Source: Levilactobacillus tongjiangensis (GTDB lineage Bacteria > Bacillota > Bacilli > Lactobacillales > Lactobacillaceae). From it: a DNA stretch of 64,000 nucleotides. Below, piece after piece: positions 27,654 to 36,164 of this stretch (its first letter is position 1; the number at the start of each line of letters is the position of its first letter). The stretch spans positions 1 to 64,000 of the forward strand of contig NZ_RHNY01000005.1 in NCBI RefSeq assembly GCF_003946345.1. The letters run 5' to 3'. Under the pieces are notes generated by a model. The model saw only the letters and a list, made by a program, of their open reading frames with translations, made no database searches and was not told where the DNA came from. The translations under genes and the position numbers were made by a program.

Positions 27654-28070
27654 CTATTCCTTTTCCTGCCAGTCTTCTTCCTCTGTCAAGCCAAGGTCGT
27701 GCTTAATTTTAGTCGTGGAGATGCCTTCCGTCCGTGGTAAGTAAACAACTTCACAGTAATCCTTCAAGAAGTCGAACTTCCCTTTCCAGTCGTCACCCAT
27801 GACGAAGATATCAATATCATTTTCTTGCACGTCGCGAATCTTTTGGTCCCACGTGGTTTCAGGAATCACGTGGTCAACGTACTTGATGGCTTCCAAGATA
27901 TACTTACGGTCTTCGTAAGACGTGTAAGCGCGCTTACCCTTCTCGGCGTTAAATTCGTCGGAAGAAACGCAAACGGTTAAATCGTCACCTAAGGCTTTAG
28001 CCCGCTTGAGCAGCCGGATATGACCCTTGTGTAATAAGTCGAACGTTCCATAAGTAATTACTTTTTTCAT
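27654..28070 (-). CDS. tagD: Glycerol-3-phosphate cytidylyltransferase
   Basis: Makes CDP-glycerol from CTP and glycerol-3-phosphate, the precursor of wall teichoic acid. The 138 residues contain the nucleotidyltransferase motif GTFDLLHKGHIRLL (HxGH near residue 15) and the C-terminal RTEGISTTKI signature. Length is canonical, slightly extended by an acidic tail. SD GTAGGAG precedes the ATG. A terminator follows, so it may be made in excess over the polymerase gene downstream. Confidence 0.95.
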   Translation of the reverse strand: MKKVITYGTFDLLHKGHIRLLKRAKALGDDLTVCVSSDEFNAEKGKRAYTSYEDRKYILEAIKYVDHVIPETTWDQKIRDVQENDIDIFVMGDDWKGKFDFLKDYCEVVYLPRTEGISTTKIKHDLGLTEEEDWQEKE

Positions 28071-28195
28071 GTAGAATCTCCTACTTTATCTGGTTAATCT
28101 CTCCGAACGCTCTCGTCGGAGGTTTTCGCTAAAATTCCAATAACAAACTAAATAGTAGCATATTGAGCCGTGACGTCAACTTCAAACCACAAACG

Positions 28196-29338
28196 TTAGT
28201 CTTTTCTTGAGAAGTTGACCGGTAATTCTGCCGCCGGTTTATCGGGATGTTCCAACCGCCAAATACTGTAAATGTACTGAACGACCGTCTTAACTACCGC
28301 ATACAGTGGCACCGCTAGAATCATTCCTAGCAACCCAGCTATGTTCCCAGCCGCTAGCAAAATGATAATAATGGTCAGAGGGTGAATCTGGAGGGACCGG
28401 CCAATAATGTTCGGATAAACCAAATTACCATCGATCTGTTGCACCACAATCACCACAATAATCACGTACAAGACCATATTCGTACTGATGGTAAAAGCCA
28501 CAATGAGTGCCGGGAGAATCCCGATGTACGGCCCCACATACGGAATCAAGTTACAGAGTCCGCCAAATACGCCTAGCAACAGCGCGTACCGTTCACCGAT
28601 CACCATGTAGCCAATCGCCGTAAACGTCCCGACGAATAAGCATTCGAGAATCTGCCCGCCTACGTACCGGGCAATCGTGGCGTTCATCCGGCTCAACAGC
28701 TCTGCTGTTTGATCCGCGTGTTTAGCTGGCAACCACCGGCGAACTGCTGGCATGAACCGTTCGCCATCCTTCAACATGTAAAACAGCATCACAGGCACTG
28801 TAACGGCCGTGACGGTCACTGTCGTCACGGTGCCAATGATTGTCCCAATTCCGGTTGTTAAGCCGCTCATGAAGCTCTCAGCGTACTTAGACAACGCGCT
28901 CTGCAACTGGGTCAAGTATTTGGAGAAATCAACATCCTTAAATAGCGGCTGCTTCATCAGATTTGAAAAAACTGCTTCGCTGGATTTGGCAAAATCAGGG
29001 ATGTTGCCAATCAGGTTCGTTACCTGAGTAACCAAACGGGGAACAATCCACATACCCCCAGCAACAAGTACCGCCACTAAGAGTAAAAAGACGATAGCAA
29101 CCGCGCCGGTCCGATTAATGTGAAATCGCCGCCACCGAACCTTCTCCAGGAGCCGAACGATTGGATTCAGGAGATAGAACAATACGCCAGACAACAGCAT
29201 GGGTGCAAAGATAGTCGAGAGAAAGACGCCAATTGGTGAAAAGAGAAAGCTGATTTGGGTACAGACCCAGATCAATGCCGCGACAATCAGTAATTCAACG
29301 GACCAAAACATTAAACGCGAGTTGGCAAACCACTTCAT
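28196..29338 (-). CDS. AI-2E family transporter
   Basis: Membrane protein of 380 residues of the AI-2E/PerM family, with about eight hydrophobic helices. Family members are linked to export of small molecules or, in some cases, Na+/H+ antiport; the substrate here is unknown. Characteristic segments are YMLKDGERFMP, the loop PYVGPYIGILPALI, and GNLVYPNIIGRSLQIHPLTIII near the end. I place the start at ATG 29338, with GAAAGGA eight bases upstream; the frame extends to 29359 but without a ribosome site. It is monocistronic. Confidence 0.85.
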   Translation of the reverse strand: MKWFANSRLMFWSVELLIVAALIWVCTQISFLFSPIGVFLSTIFAPMLLSGVLFYLLNPIVRLLEKVRWRRFHINRTGAVAIVFLLLVAVLVAGGMWIVPRLVTQVTNLIGNIPDFAKSSEAVFSNLMKQPLFKDVDFSKYLTQLQSALSKYAESFMSGLTTGIGTIIGTVTTVTVTAVTVPVMLFYMLKDGERFMPAVRRWLPAKHADQTAELLSRMNATIARYVGGQILECLFVGTFTAIGYMVIGERYALLLGVFGGLCNLIPYVGPYIGILPALIVAFTISTNMVLYVIIVVIVVQQIDGNLVYPNIIGRSLQIHPLTIIIILLAAGNIAGLLGMILAVPLYAVVKTVVQYIYSIWRLEHPDKPAAELPVNFSRKD

Positions 29339-29450
29339 GGGCAAAGTCCTTTCAAGCATAGATGCTAACGGTCAAACAGCTAGATTATTTCTTATGTATT
29401 CGTCACAACGTTCAGCAACGTGGTCACTGACCAGCACTGGCATTATTTTT

Positions 29451-29485
29451 AAAAAAAGGAGCGAGCCACGAATGGACTTGCTCCT
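29451..29485 (-). terminator. Intrinsic terminator of the DUF402 gene
   Basis: On the minus strand AGGAGC and GCTCCT close a stem with internal pairs, followed by seven T. Confidence 0.75.
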
Positions 29486-29505
29486 GGTGGTACGGAAGAC
29501 AACTC

Positions 29506-30063
29506 TTACTGATCATTCGAGCGCCGTAGTAGCTCCTGATACCGTTGATACCAAAGGTCGACATAGGCTTGGGAAAAAGGCCCCTTATGATGATTGATCC
29601 AATCGACAAGCGTCAAGACGTTGGCCTTCAAGATGCGGTCCGTCTCTTCACCGTAGTTCCACCGTTGGCTAAAATCCTCATACTCGTCAACGTCGAGTAG
29701 GCGTTTTTCACCATCCGGAAAGACCTTCACGTCGAGATCATAATCAATGTATTTAAGTGCCTCTTTATCCAAAACGTATGGGGAAGCCAAATTACAGTAA
29801 TAAGACACCCCATTGTCTCGAATCATCGCAACAATGTTGAACCAATAATGCTTATGAAAATAAACGATTGCGGGCTCACGTGTCACCCACCGCCGACCAT
29901 CGTCTTCAGTGACCAACGTGTGGTCGTTGACGCCGATGAGGGCGTTCTCGCTTGTTTTGAGTACCATAGTGTCGCGCCAAGTTCGATGCAAACTTCCGTC
30001 GTGCTTGTAGCTTTTGATCGTAATGAAGTCGCCTTCCTTAGGTCCTCTAGCTTCGCGCGTCAT
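29506..30063 (-). CDS. DUF402 protein, nucleoside tri-/diphosphate phosphatase type
   Basis: Cytosolic protein of 185 residues in the DUF402 family (UPF0374; Ntdp of Staphylococcus), which hydrolyses nucleoside tri- and diphosphates with a divalent metal. Family features are the N-terminal [19 protein letters not shown], the FHKHYWFNI segment, YYCNLASPY, and [12 protein letters not shown]...LLDVDEYE with several acidic metal ligands. Length fits. It stands alone upstream of its terminator. The physiological substrate is not predictable here. Confidence 0.85.
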   Translation of the reverse strand: MTREARGPKEGDFITIKSYKHDGSLHRTWRDTMVLKTSENALIGVNDHTLVTEDDGRRWVTREPAIVYFHKHYWFNIVAMIRDNGVSYYCNLASPYVLDKEALKYIDYDLDVKVFPDGEKRLLDVDEYEDFSQRWNYGEETDRILKANVLTLVDWINHHKGPFSQAYVDLWYQRYQELLRRSNDQ

Positions 30064-30228
30064 GTATAAACCCTACTTTCTAAGTAACGGGTAACTATAA
30101 AAATTCACTCAACATTATACCAGATTCGAGCCCCTTTGAATAGGTTCAGACCGATTCTGGTCGACAAATTCCTTGGGTAACAGCTGAACTTACGGTAAAC
30201 TTAAGTGAATTAACGAGGTGAATCAATT

Positions 30229-30474
30229 ATGGCACAAGCACCACTTAGCAGTTTTGAACCAATGATCCCCCAGGTTGCCGAACTTTTAGCGGATGATGAC
30301 TAGTTAACGACCTTCTTCAATAACCTCACAATTGGCTATCAACGTGAATGGGCCCGCTACGTATTTGGCGCCAAGGCCGCGGCTACCCAGCAACGCCACA
30401 TCGCTGATATGCGGTTGATCTTAGCAGCTGGTTACAAATCCAAACGGGCTTACGGCAGCCGACCCCATAAATAA
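30229..30474 (+). pseudogene. Broken small gene, YdeI/OmpD-associated-like, in-frame amber
   Basis: GAGGTGA is followed after eight bases by ATG 30229. The frame reads MAQAPLSSFEPMIPQVAELLADDD, meets TAG at 30301-30303, then continues in the same frame as LTTFFNNLTIGYQREWARYV... to TAA at 30474 (82 codons including both stops). The second part resembles the C-terminal helical segment of YdeI/OmdA-type proteins (YQREWARYVFGAK...RHIADMRLILAAG). A single CAG to TAG change would explain the interruption. The whole is shorter than full family members. It could be a recent pseudogene, or two very small products. Confidence 0.6.
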
Positions 30475-30582
30475 GGAACCCCCTCGGATTAATACCTAAA
30501 GGTTGAAAATTTAAAAACTGTTACCAAGCCAAGAATAGTAGGACGTTATCGGCTTAAAACTAGTCTTACCCAGCCACATGCA

Positions 30583-30755
30583 GCGGTCAGAGATTCCGCC
30601 TGCCGTGGGGAACGCCTGCGGCCTGAGAAACGGTCCTTCGGCTCGGTTTGAAGCCTGGAAAAACCGCCAGTCTCCAAACACGTCCCACGCTGTAAGCCGA
30701 AAATCGGCTAACACCGTCGACACAGCAGGCTCCACCTCTGACCCCCTCCGGTTAA
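30583..30755 (-). repeat. Structured intergenic repeat, type B copy 2
   Basis: Reverse orientation copy of the element at 31388-31588: shared blocks are ATTCCGCCTGC, GGTTTGAAGCC, AGTCTCCAAACACG and ACGCTGTAAGC. The small hairpin differs between copies while staying paired (AGCCGaaaatCGGCT here, GCTGG...CCAGC in the other), which is compensatory change. Confidence 0.7.
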
Positions 30756-30844
30756 ACGGGTCCTTGGAGACTAAGCTAGCGTACATGCTTGAATAACAGC
30801 ACTTGCTCAATATTATTGGTGCGCCACTAGGTAGCCGAGAGTGA

Positions 30845-30998
30845 GTCAACTTTGGACTCAGCCGTGGGATTTTCAAGTGATTTTCTTGAAAATGGCAGCT
30901 TGAAGACGTGTTTTACCGCTTCAAGCGAGGGTCAAGACTACCCTTTGACTTGTCCCGTCCTTCCCACCGCGTTCCGGTCCAAATTTGGCAAATGGTAA
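30845..30998. repeat. Multi-hairpin structured element
   Basis: An outer stem (TTTGGACT...CCGTGGGA near 30851-30871 with TCCCACCG...GGTCCAAA near 30963-30987) encloses three hairpins: TTTTCAAG/CTTGAAAA, GCTTGAAG/CTTCAAGC and GGGTCAAG/CTTTGACTTGTCCC. It resembles a four-way junction. I see no coding capacity. It is not clearly the same family as its neighbours. Confidence 0.55.
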
Positions 30999-31091
30999 GA
31001 CGGCAATTTTTTACTATGTCTGACCCACTCCTGGTTGTATCAGGCATAGTGGGTGTTTCAATACTTTCAACCTTTAGTTAACACTCAAAAA

Positions 31092-31130
31092 CCTCGACGG
31101 TTAGCAAGTCACAAGCTAACCGTCGAGGCT
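31092..31130 (+). terminator. Strong intrinsic terminator without an evident gene
   Basis: CCTCGACGGTTAGC pairs perfectly with GCTAACCGTCGAGG around eight bases, followed by CTTTTT. No recognised gene ends near it; the nearest is the broken gene ending at 30474. It may end a transcript through the structured elements at 30583-30998. Confidence 0.65.
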
Positions 31131-31237
31131 TTTTCACGACTATCTGAAAACTTTTAAAGACCATTTAAACTTGCTATACCAACGATATTATCGTACAAGT
31201 AGGTAAATTTAGTGTAGCCATCCACCTTATCGGCTTT

Positions 31238-31286
31238 CAACTATGGGCTGGAACGAGCCGAATACGCCCGACCTCATAGCTGGCGA
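31238..31286 (-). repeat. Remnant of type A structured repeat
   Basis: CTATGGGCTGGAACG and CCTCATAGCTGGC match the closing stem of the type A element; the two inner hairpins are gone. Confidence 0.45.
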
Positions 31287-31387
31287 CTCTCAACCCATAT
31301 AGTATTTCGCTACCAACTGACTTGCTATCAGTCAACTATTATAAATAGCACGTGTAAGACCACTGAATGCGTTAAAACATAATCAAA

Positions 31388-31588
31388 GCTGGAGGAGGCC
31401 AAGGATGTAGCCAGCTGTGGCGGTGGTGTTTGCTGGTGATCTTACCAGCTTACAGCACGGGCGACTTTGGAGACACGTGGTCTTCGTGGCTTCAAATCGA
31501 GCGAGAAGCCCGTCCTTCGGCTGAAGCGTCCCCATAGCAGGCGGAATGCCTGGCCTCCTGCGTGCGACAATCACCGCTAACCACTGAA
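31388..31588 (+). repeat. Structured intergenic repeat, type B copy 3 (most complete)
   Basis: A closing stem (GGAGGCC near 31394 with GGCCTCC near 31553) encloses a hairpin GCTGGT/ACCAGC (31430-31447), the core hairpin TTTGGAGACACG/CGTGGCTTCAAA (31467-31498) and a third one (AAGCCCGTCCTTCGGCT). It lies 22 bases from the stop of the minus-strand serine hydrolase gene. Confidence 0.7.
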
Positions 31589-31610
31589 TTGTAATGTCTA
31601 AACCCAACCG

Positions 31611-32792
31611 TTAACTGTTCAATTGCCCCGCTTCAAGCAGGTTCCAAATGGAAATGGCAGACGTTTGGGCCAGTTGGTTGGCCCGGTAGTAGTTGGTCAG
31701 AAGAATCACACCGTCCTGTCCATCCTTGCTGACCAAACCGGCCGCTTCATACCCGTAAGCCAGCCCGTGTACCCGAATGTAGTTCGGGTACACGTAGGCC
31801 CCACCACCATACATGGAGGAAGACCCCGGTGCCAGCAACGTGTTGACATCATTTTGGGGATATAGCTTACCTAACAACATGTTCCGTTCACCAACAAATA
31901 AATCATGCGCCGACATGTAAACCTGCCCCGTCCCAAACTGATAAAACATGGATGCCCGGGACTCCGGATAGGCTGAGTCGTAGTTTGTCCCCACGTCAGC
32001 CGCATTGTTATTCTGATACCCCTGTGAATACGTCCGCCGTTGGTCCATCCGAAAGACGAAGCCCGTATGGGTCAGATGCCACGGCTGAATGATGTTTTCC
32101 GTGAAGTATTGGCGGTAACTCTGTCCGGTAACCTTTTCAATAATCCCTGCCAAAAGCATAAAATTAACCGGTGAGTAGTCCCACTTACCTATTGCCTTGG
32201 GATTGCTGATGACGTTACGCAGGATAAAGCGGACCATCCCTCGTTCCGAGTTCAAACTGTCCGGAAAGGCGGTCAACGTCAGGCCGCTCTTCATATCCAG
32301 CATATCCCGCAACGTAATCAGATTAGCGCCCCTAATTTGCGGGTAGTATTTGGCCAAATTGTCATTGAGCGACAGTTTGTTAGCAGCAGCCAGCTTCATG
32401 ATCAGCCCAGCCGTAAAGGACTTCTGTACGGATGCCAACTGGTAAATGCTGTTAACACCATTCTTCTTTTTCTGATTGGCATCAGCATAGCCAAACCCTT
32501 TTTGGTAGATCACCTTGTTCTGATGCATCACCAACGCCGTCCCCACAAACCGATTAGCACGCAAGATGGTATCAATTTCCCGACTTGCCGCCGTTTGCTT
32601 GGGCACGACTTTCTTTGGGGGCACGACCTTCTTCGGTTGTGGCTTCGGTTTGACCGGCTGTACGACTGAACTGCTCGATGACTCCGGCTGGGCGTCCGAA
32701 TTGGTTTGACCACTGAACCACCATGCGAGACCCCCACCAAGTCCTAATACCAGCCCCAACGCGATAACTGCCCCCATCGTTTGTCTCCTCAT
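31611..32792 (-). CDS. Serine hydrolase, beta-lactamase/penicillin-binding protein family
   Basis: Secreted or membrane-anchored serine hydrolase of 393 residues with the class C beta-lactamase fold. It has an N-terminal signal anchor (about 6-26), a Pro/Lys/Ser-rich stalk (about 30-65) and a catalytic domain with the SxxK motif SVQK (about residue 120), a YSPVNF motif as second signature, and a C-terminal HGLAYGYEAAG. Likely targets are peptidoglycan stems or D-alanyl esters (DltE-like), but none is proven. I place the start at ATG 32792, with AAGGGGGGAG upstream; the longer frame to 32822 touches recX. It follows recX by 30 bases, so the two are co-transcribed. Confidence 0.8.
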   Translation of the reverse strand: MRRQTMGAVIALGLVLGLGGGLAWWFSGQTNSDAQPESSSSSVVQPVKPKPQPKKVVPPKKVVPKQTAASREIDTILRANRFVGTALVMHQNKVIYQKGFGYADANQKKKNGVNSIYQLASVQKSFTAGLIMKLAAANKLSLNDNLAKYYPQIRGANLITLRDMLDMKSGLTLTAFPDSLNSERGMVRFILRNVISNPKAIGKWDYSPVNFMLLAGIIEKVTGQSYRQYFTENIIQPWHLTHTGFVFRMDQRRTYSQGYQNNNAADVGTNYDSAYPESRASMFYQFGTGQVYMSAHDLFVGERNMLLGKLYPQNDVNTLLAPGSSSMYGGGAYVYPNYIRVHGLAYGYEAAGLVSKDGQDGVILLTNYYRANQLAQTSAISIWNLLEAGQLNS

Positions 32793-32822
32793 TGCAAGCT
32801 CCCCCCTTACTCTTATTCTCAA

Positions 32823-33623
32823 CTAATCGGCCGATTCCCCTAAATCAGCAAGCCATGCGCTAATGTCATCCAGGTTGAAACCCTTTCGGTACAGTGCCTG
32901 CTTGGTCTTATATTGACGTTCAGAATGACTCAACGTGCGGTAACGGTGCCACAACTTTTCCCCCTGCTTCACCAGAAGATCATGTTGCTGATCAACATCG
33001 GGTTTCAAATCTAACGTAGCCAGCATCTTACTGGCATCATCGTTGTCAAACCCTCGCGTCAGCAACCCCTGACGAATCTTTTGTTGCTGGGTTCCAAACG
33101 CCTGACGGTGATACCGTTTCGCCAGCTTCTCAGCTACTGCCGTCCCCACGGCAAGGCGTTCCTCTGGTGTATAAAGGGTCAACGCATCGTCAATGCCTTT
33201 TTCACCCACGCCTTTTTGACGTAGGTGCTGGCGAATCACTCGTGGGCCCTTATCCCCGGTGTGCATCACGGTCCGCACGTAGCTGGCGGCGTAATGAGCA
33301 TCATCGACCAAAACCAATTCCCGTAACTTCTGCAGGGTTAAATCAATGGTTTCTGGTGGCACTTCCAAGTCGGCCAACTTGTCCCTGACCTCTTTTTCGG
33401 TTCGTAACTGTTTAGAGAGGTAATCTAACGCCCGGTTATAGGCCTTCGCAACGTTATCAGCATCGACTAGTTGAGCTTCTAATTCCTTATCGACTTCCAT
33501 GCCTTTAAATAGACTGAAATCAATCAGTACGCTCTCACTCACTGGAAAAGCATATTCTCCGTCAACGTAGACGTTATAACGGCCGCTACGTTTTTGAGCT
33601 TCAATCATGGTAATGACGGCCAT
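32823..33623 (-). CDS. recX: Regulatory protein RecX
   Basis: Modulator of RecA filament activity. The 266-residue protein has an N-terminal beta extension (ITMIEAQKRSGRYNVYVDGEYAFPVSE) typical of Gram-positive RecX, then three tandem three-helix repeats (AYNRALDYLSKQLRTEKEVRDKL, DDAHYAASYVRTVMHTGDKGPRVIRQHL, and a C-terminal KQALYRKGFNLDDISAWL). I chose ATG 33623: AAAGGAT lies nine bases upstream, while the GTG at 33632 directly abuts it. It heads a two-gene unit with the serine hydrolase. No recA is seen in the window. Confidence 0.9.
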   Translation of the reverse strand: MAVITMIEAQKRSGRYNVYVDGEYAFPVSESVLIDFSLFKGMEVDKELEAQLVDADNVAKAYNRALDYLSKQLRTEKEVRDKLADLEVPPETIDLTLQKLRELVLVDDAHYAASYVRTVMHTGDKGPRVIRQHLRQKGVGEKGIDDALTLYTPEERLAVGTAVAEKLAKRYHRQAFGTQQQKIRQGLLTRGFDNDDASKMLATLDLKPDVDQQHDLLVKQGEKLWHRYRTLSHSERQYKTKQALYRKGFNLDDISAWLADLGESAD

Positions 33624-33758
33624 TAATGTCACATCCTTTTAGAAATTTCGCCGAACAACTTGTGGCTGTTCTTGCAATTATTCTACCAGTTCTCAGGTGC
33701 TCGGGGAAAGCGAACAACCAGATTAGTTAGCCAATTAACTTTTCGCGTTGACGATGTC

Positions 33759-33768
33759 CTGCTATAAT
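33759..33768 (+). promoter_or_regulatory. Extended -10 promoter of flavodoxin gene
   Basis: TGCTATAAT with the extended TG dinucleotide (TG 33760-33761, TATAAT 33763-33768), about 36 bases before the start codon. No good -35 is present. Confidence 0.5.
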
Positions 33769-33803
33769 TAGCACAACTAAGCAACTTGAAGGAGTGGTCT
33801 GAT

Positions 33804-34265
33804 TTGGTAACAGCACACGTAGTCTTTGCCACCATCACCGGCAACAATGAGGACGTGGCAGACATCGTCACGGAAAAGTTAGAAGAACTGGGCTGTCAGG
33901 TCAAAGAAACCGAAATCTCTCAGACTGATGCCGCAGAGTTCAAACAAGCTGACATCTGTGTCGTTTGTGCGTACACCTACGACGAAGGATCCCTGCCCGA
34001 TGAGGGGGTCGACTTCTACGAGGATCTGCAAACGTTAGACCTTAAGGGCAAAATTTATGGCGTCGCTGGGTCGGGAGACACGTTCTATGGCAAGTACTAC
34101 AACACCACCGTTGACCACTTTGAAGCGGCCTTTCAACAGACCCACGCCACTAGTGGTGCCACCGGCGTCAAGATCAATCTTGAACCCGATCAAGCAGCTA
34201 TTGACCAACTCGATTTATTTGCAACTCAGCTGGTCAACACCTACCGACAGGGTCACGCGGATTAA
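33804..34265 (+). CDS. Flavodoxin
   Basis: FMN-binding electron carrier of 153 residues. The phosphate-binding loop is FATITGNNEDVADIV near the N-terminus, and the FMN-stacking regions are YTYDEGSLPD and GVAGSGDTFYGKYY. I place the start at TTG 33804, nine bases after AAGGAG; an upstream TTG at 33786 overlaps the ribosome site and no ATG is available. It probably serves flavin-dependent reductases such as those of isoprenoid or deoxynucleotide synthesis. It is monocistronic with a bidirectional terminator. Confidence 0.88.
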   Translation: MVTAHVVFATITGNNEDVADIVTEKLEELGCQVKETEISQTDAAEFKQADICVVCAYTYDEGSLPDEGVDFYEDLQTLDLKGKIYGVAGSGDTFYGKYYNTTVDHFEAAFQQTHATSGATGVKINLEPDQAAIDQLDLFATQLVNTYRQGHAD

Positions 34266-34278
34266 ATCAACCAACCAG

Positions 34279-34327
34279 AAACGACTCACAGCGACCTGCC
34301 TTGATACAGGTCACTGTGAGTCGTTTT
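34279..34327. terminator. Bidirectional intrinsic terminator
   Basis: AACGACTCACAG...CAGGTCA stem-loop with perfect long arms, T run on the plus side. It separates flavodoxin from the convergent BrkB-family gene. Confidence 0.8.
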
Positions 34328-34346
34328 GTTTAAACTGTTAAAGTTC

Positions 34347-35285
34347 CTATTTTTTAATCTTGGGCCGCACGCCATTCTTCTTCAATCGGTACCGCCGATA
34401 CTTAAGCAAATTGGGTAATGCCAACGACTTTTGTTCCTGAATCGCCCCAACAATGAGTTCTTGAATGGCAGCATTCAGTACCGCCCCGAACATCAAAATT
34501 AGGCCCGTAAAATCTAACCAAAACATCAAGAAAATAAACGTTCCAATCGTTTTGTAGCTATCGATATTGTGGACGAAGTACTTAACGTAAAGTGAGAAGG
34601 CTTGCGATAGCAATAACCAGCCTACCGTCGCCACTAGGGCTCCCGGCCACACGAACCGCCACTTTAATTTAGCGCTAGGCACAAAGTAGAATAGAATCAT
34701 GAGGACCACAAACACCACGAAAAAGGTCAGTGGCCACTTCAATCCGTTGACATAATCTAAGATTGCCGTGGGTAAGTGTAGTAATGGCGTCAATTGTTCC
34801 AAAACAATCTGACCAAAACTAAAGAAGATCATTAACACAAACATTAGCGCAATCAGGACAACCATCCAGAAAAACGCCACGATTCGATTGACGATTCCGT
34901 TTTGATTTTTCGCAACCCCGTAGGCACTGTTGACCGTTCGTTGAAACGCAGCTACTGCCCGTGAGGACGACCAAATAGAGATGATGACCCCAATGGACAG
35001 CACCCCCCCACTTCGATTGTTGAGGAAGGAGTGAATAATGGGTTCCATCATGTCGAAGATTCTCTCCGGCATCAGCGGTTCAATACTATTTAGGACCGTA
35101 TCCGTCTGAATATCGAGGTACGGTAACAGGCTCGCTAGGACCAGTAACGCTGGGAATAACGACAAGAGGGTATAGTAAGCCAGCACGACAGCCGAGTCGG
35201 AAACGTTGGCCATTGTGTAGTGCTTGCTGATGGTTTTAATCACTTGCGTAACTTGTGTTGCGCGCTTGCGCCATTGAATGGCCAC
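34347..35285 (-). CDS. YihY/BrkB family inner membrane protein
   Basis: Polytopic membrane protein of 312 residues with six hydrophobic segments, matching the YihY/virulence-factor-BrkB family (formerly mis-named ribonuclease BN). Family signatures are YYTLLSLFPALLVLASLLPYL, SSRAVAAFQRTVNSAYG and LFWLDFTGLILMFGAVLNAA. Proposed roles include envelope lipid transport; function is not established in lactobacilli. Translation starts at a GTG, preceded by AAAGGGGG. It is the last of three minus-strand genes after wecB and the NERD protein, 21 bases downstream of the latter. Confidence 0.85.
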   Translation of the reverse strand: MAIQWRKRATQVTQVIKTISKHYTMANVSDSAVVLAYYTLLSLFPALLVLASLLPYLDIQTDTVLNSIEPLMPERIFDMMEPIIHSFLNNRSGGVLSIGVIISIWSSSRAVAAFQRTVNSAYGVAKNQNGIVNRIVAFFWMVVLIALMFVLMIFFSFGQIVLEQLTPLLHLPTAILDYVNGLKWPLTFFVVFVVLMILFYFVPSAKLKWRFVWPGALVATVGWLLLSQAFSLYVKYFVHNIDSYKTIGTFIFLMFWLDFTGLILMFGAVLNAAIQELIVGAIQEQKSLALPNLLKYRRYRLKKNGVRPKIKK

Positions 35286-35306
35286 TGTTTTCGGCCCCCT
35301 TTCGCT

Positions 35307-36164
35307 TTAGAATGACCCGTAATCCTCAGCGAACTTAAGTGTGCTGATCATTTTTTCCAGCGTCTTGCGACTAAAGCGAACGCGCTTAGCCTGCCGGAAT
35401 GATTCGATGAAGGTCGCCAGGTCTTGATAGTTACCGACGGCCGTACAATTGTACGCATCATTGGGATTGAGCTTTGTCTTATTGCCGACGACCAGTGAGT
35501 TACTGTGATCATACCGGTCGTAGTAGTTGTAATACACTAATGGCTTAACAAAGTCGATAATTCGTTCATTCTTATTTTCTAGTTTCTTATGCATCGTGAT
35601 TTCACTGTTAATGTAACGCACCAACAGCTTGGAAGAAAGCTCCGACTGGGTAGCTGGGTTACTGATTCCCGTATGCAACGTAATCGATCGCTGTCCCCGC
35701 CCTTCCTGCTCAAGGCTCATTGTGTACCCCTGGGTCAGGGATTCGTTCTCTTCTGACAAGTTTGGCAGGAAAAACCGGTCGAGGCGACCAGTCAGCATCT
35801 TCGTTGTCTCTTTTTCCTTTTCGCGACTGGACAAATTGACCGCCGAAAAATCATCCAAACTGGACGAAAAAATTTCTTCCGACAAGTCATGGAAAATCAT
35901 GCCGCGCCAATACTTACTTTCCACGTTAATGACCCCAAATGACGTCACTAACAGATTATCAATCTGCATGACCCGCCAGGAATCACCCTCGTTCATTTCC
36001 TGCGTCACAGGATTTTTGACCTTATTAGCAAAGTGAACGTTTCTTAAAATTTTGTAGTCAAAGCGTTCATTCTTCTTTTTTGCGGCTTGATGAATATCCC
36101 GCATAATTTCAGATAATTGCTCAGTGGTCTTAATTTCGGCCCGGTCATACGCCGTCTCAGCCAT
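35307..36164 (-). CDS. NERD-domain-like protein of unknown function
   Basis: Protein of 285 residues. The part at about 35-100 (NERFDYKILRNVHFANK...WRVMQIDNLLVTSFGVINVESKYWRG) fits the nuclease-related NERD domain, with a possible E-x-K motif in NVESKYW. The rest is charged and mostly helical with no recognised domain. I chose ATG 36164 because GGAGG lies eight bases upstream; the gene then overlaps the end of wecB by 8 bases and is translationally coupled to it. A longer frame to 36263 is a wecB shadow. Codon use is less G+C-rich than in its neighbours. A nucleic-acid role is inference only. Confidence 0.6.
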   Translation of the reverse strand: MAETAYDRAEIKTTEQLSEIMRDIHQAAKKKNERFDYKILRNVHFANKVKNPVTQEMNEGDSWRVMQIDNLLVTSFGVINVESKYWRGMIFHDLSEEIFSSSLDDFSAVNLSSREKEKETTKMLTGRLDRFFLPNLSEENESLTQGYTMSLEQEGRGQRSITLHTGISNPATQSELSSKLLVRYINSEITMHKKLENKNERIIDFVKPLVYYNYYDRYDHSNSLVVGNKTKLNPNDAYNCTAVGNYQDLATFIESFRQAKRVRFSRKTLEKMISTLKFAEDYGSF

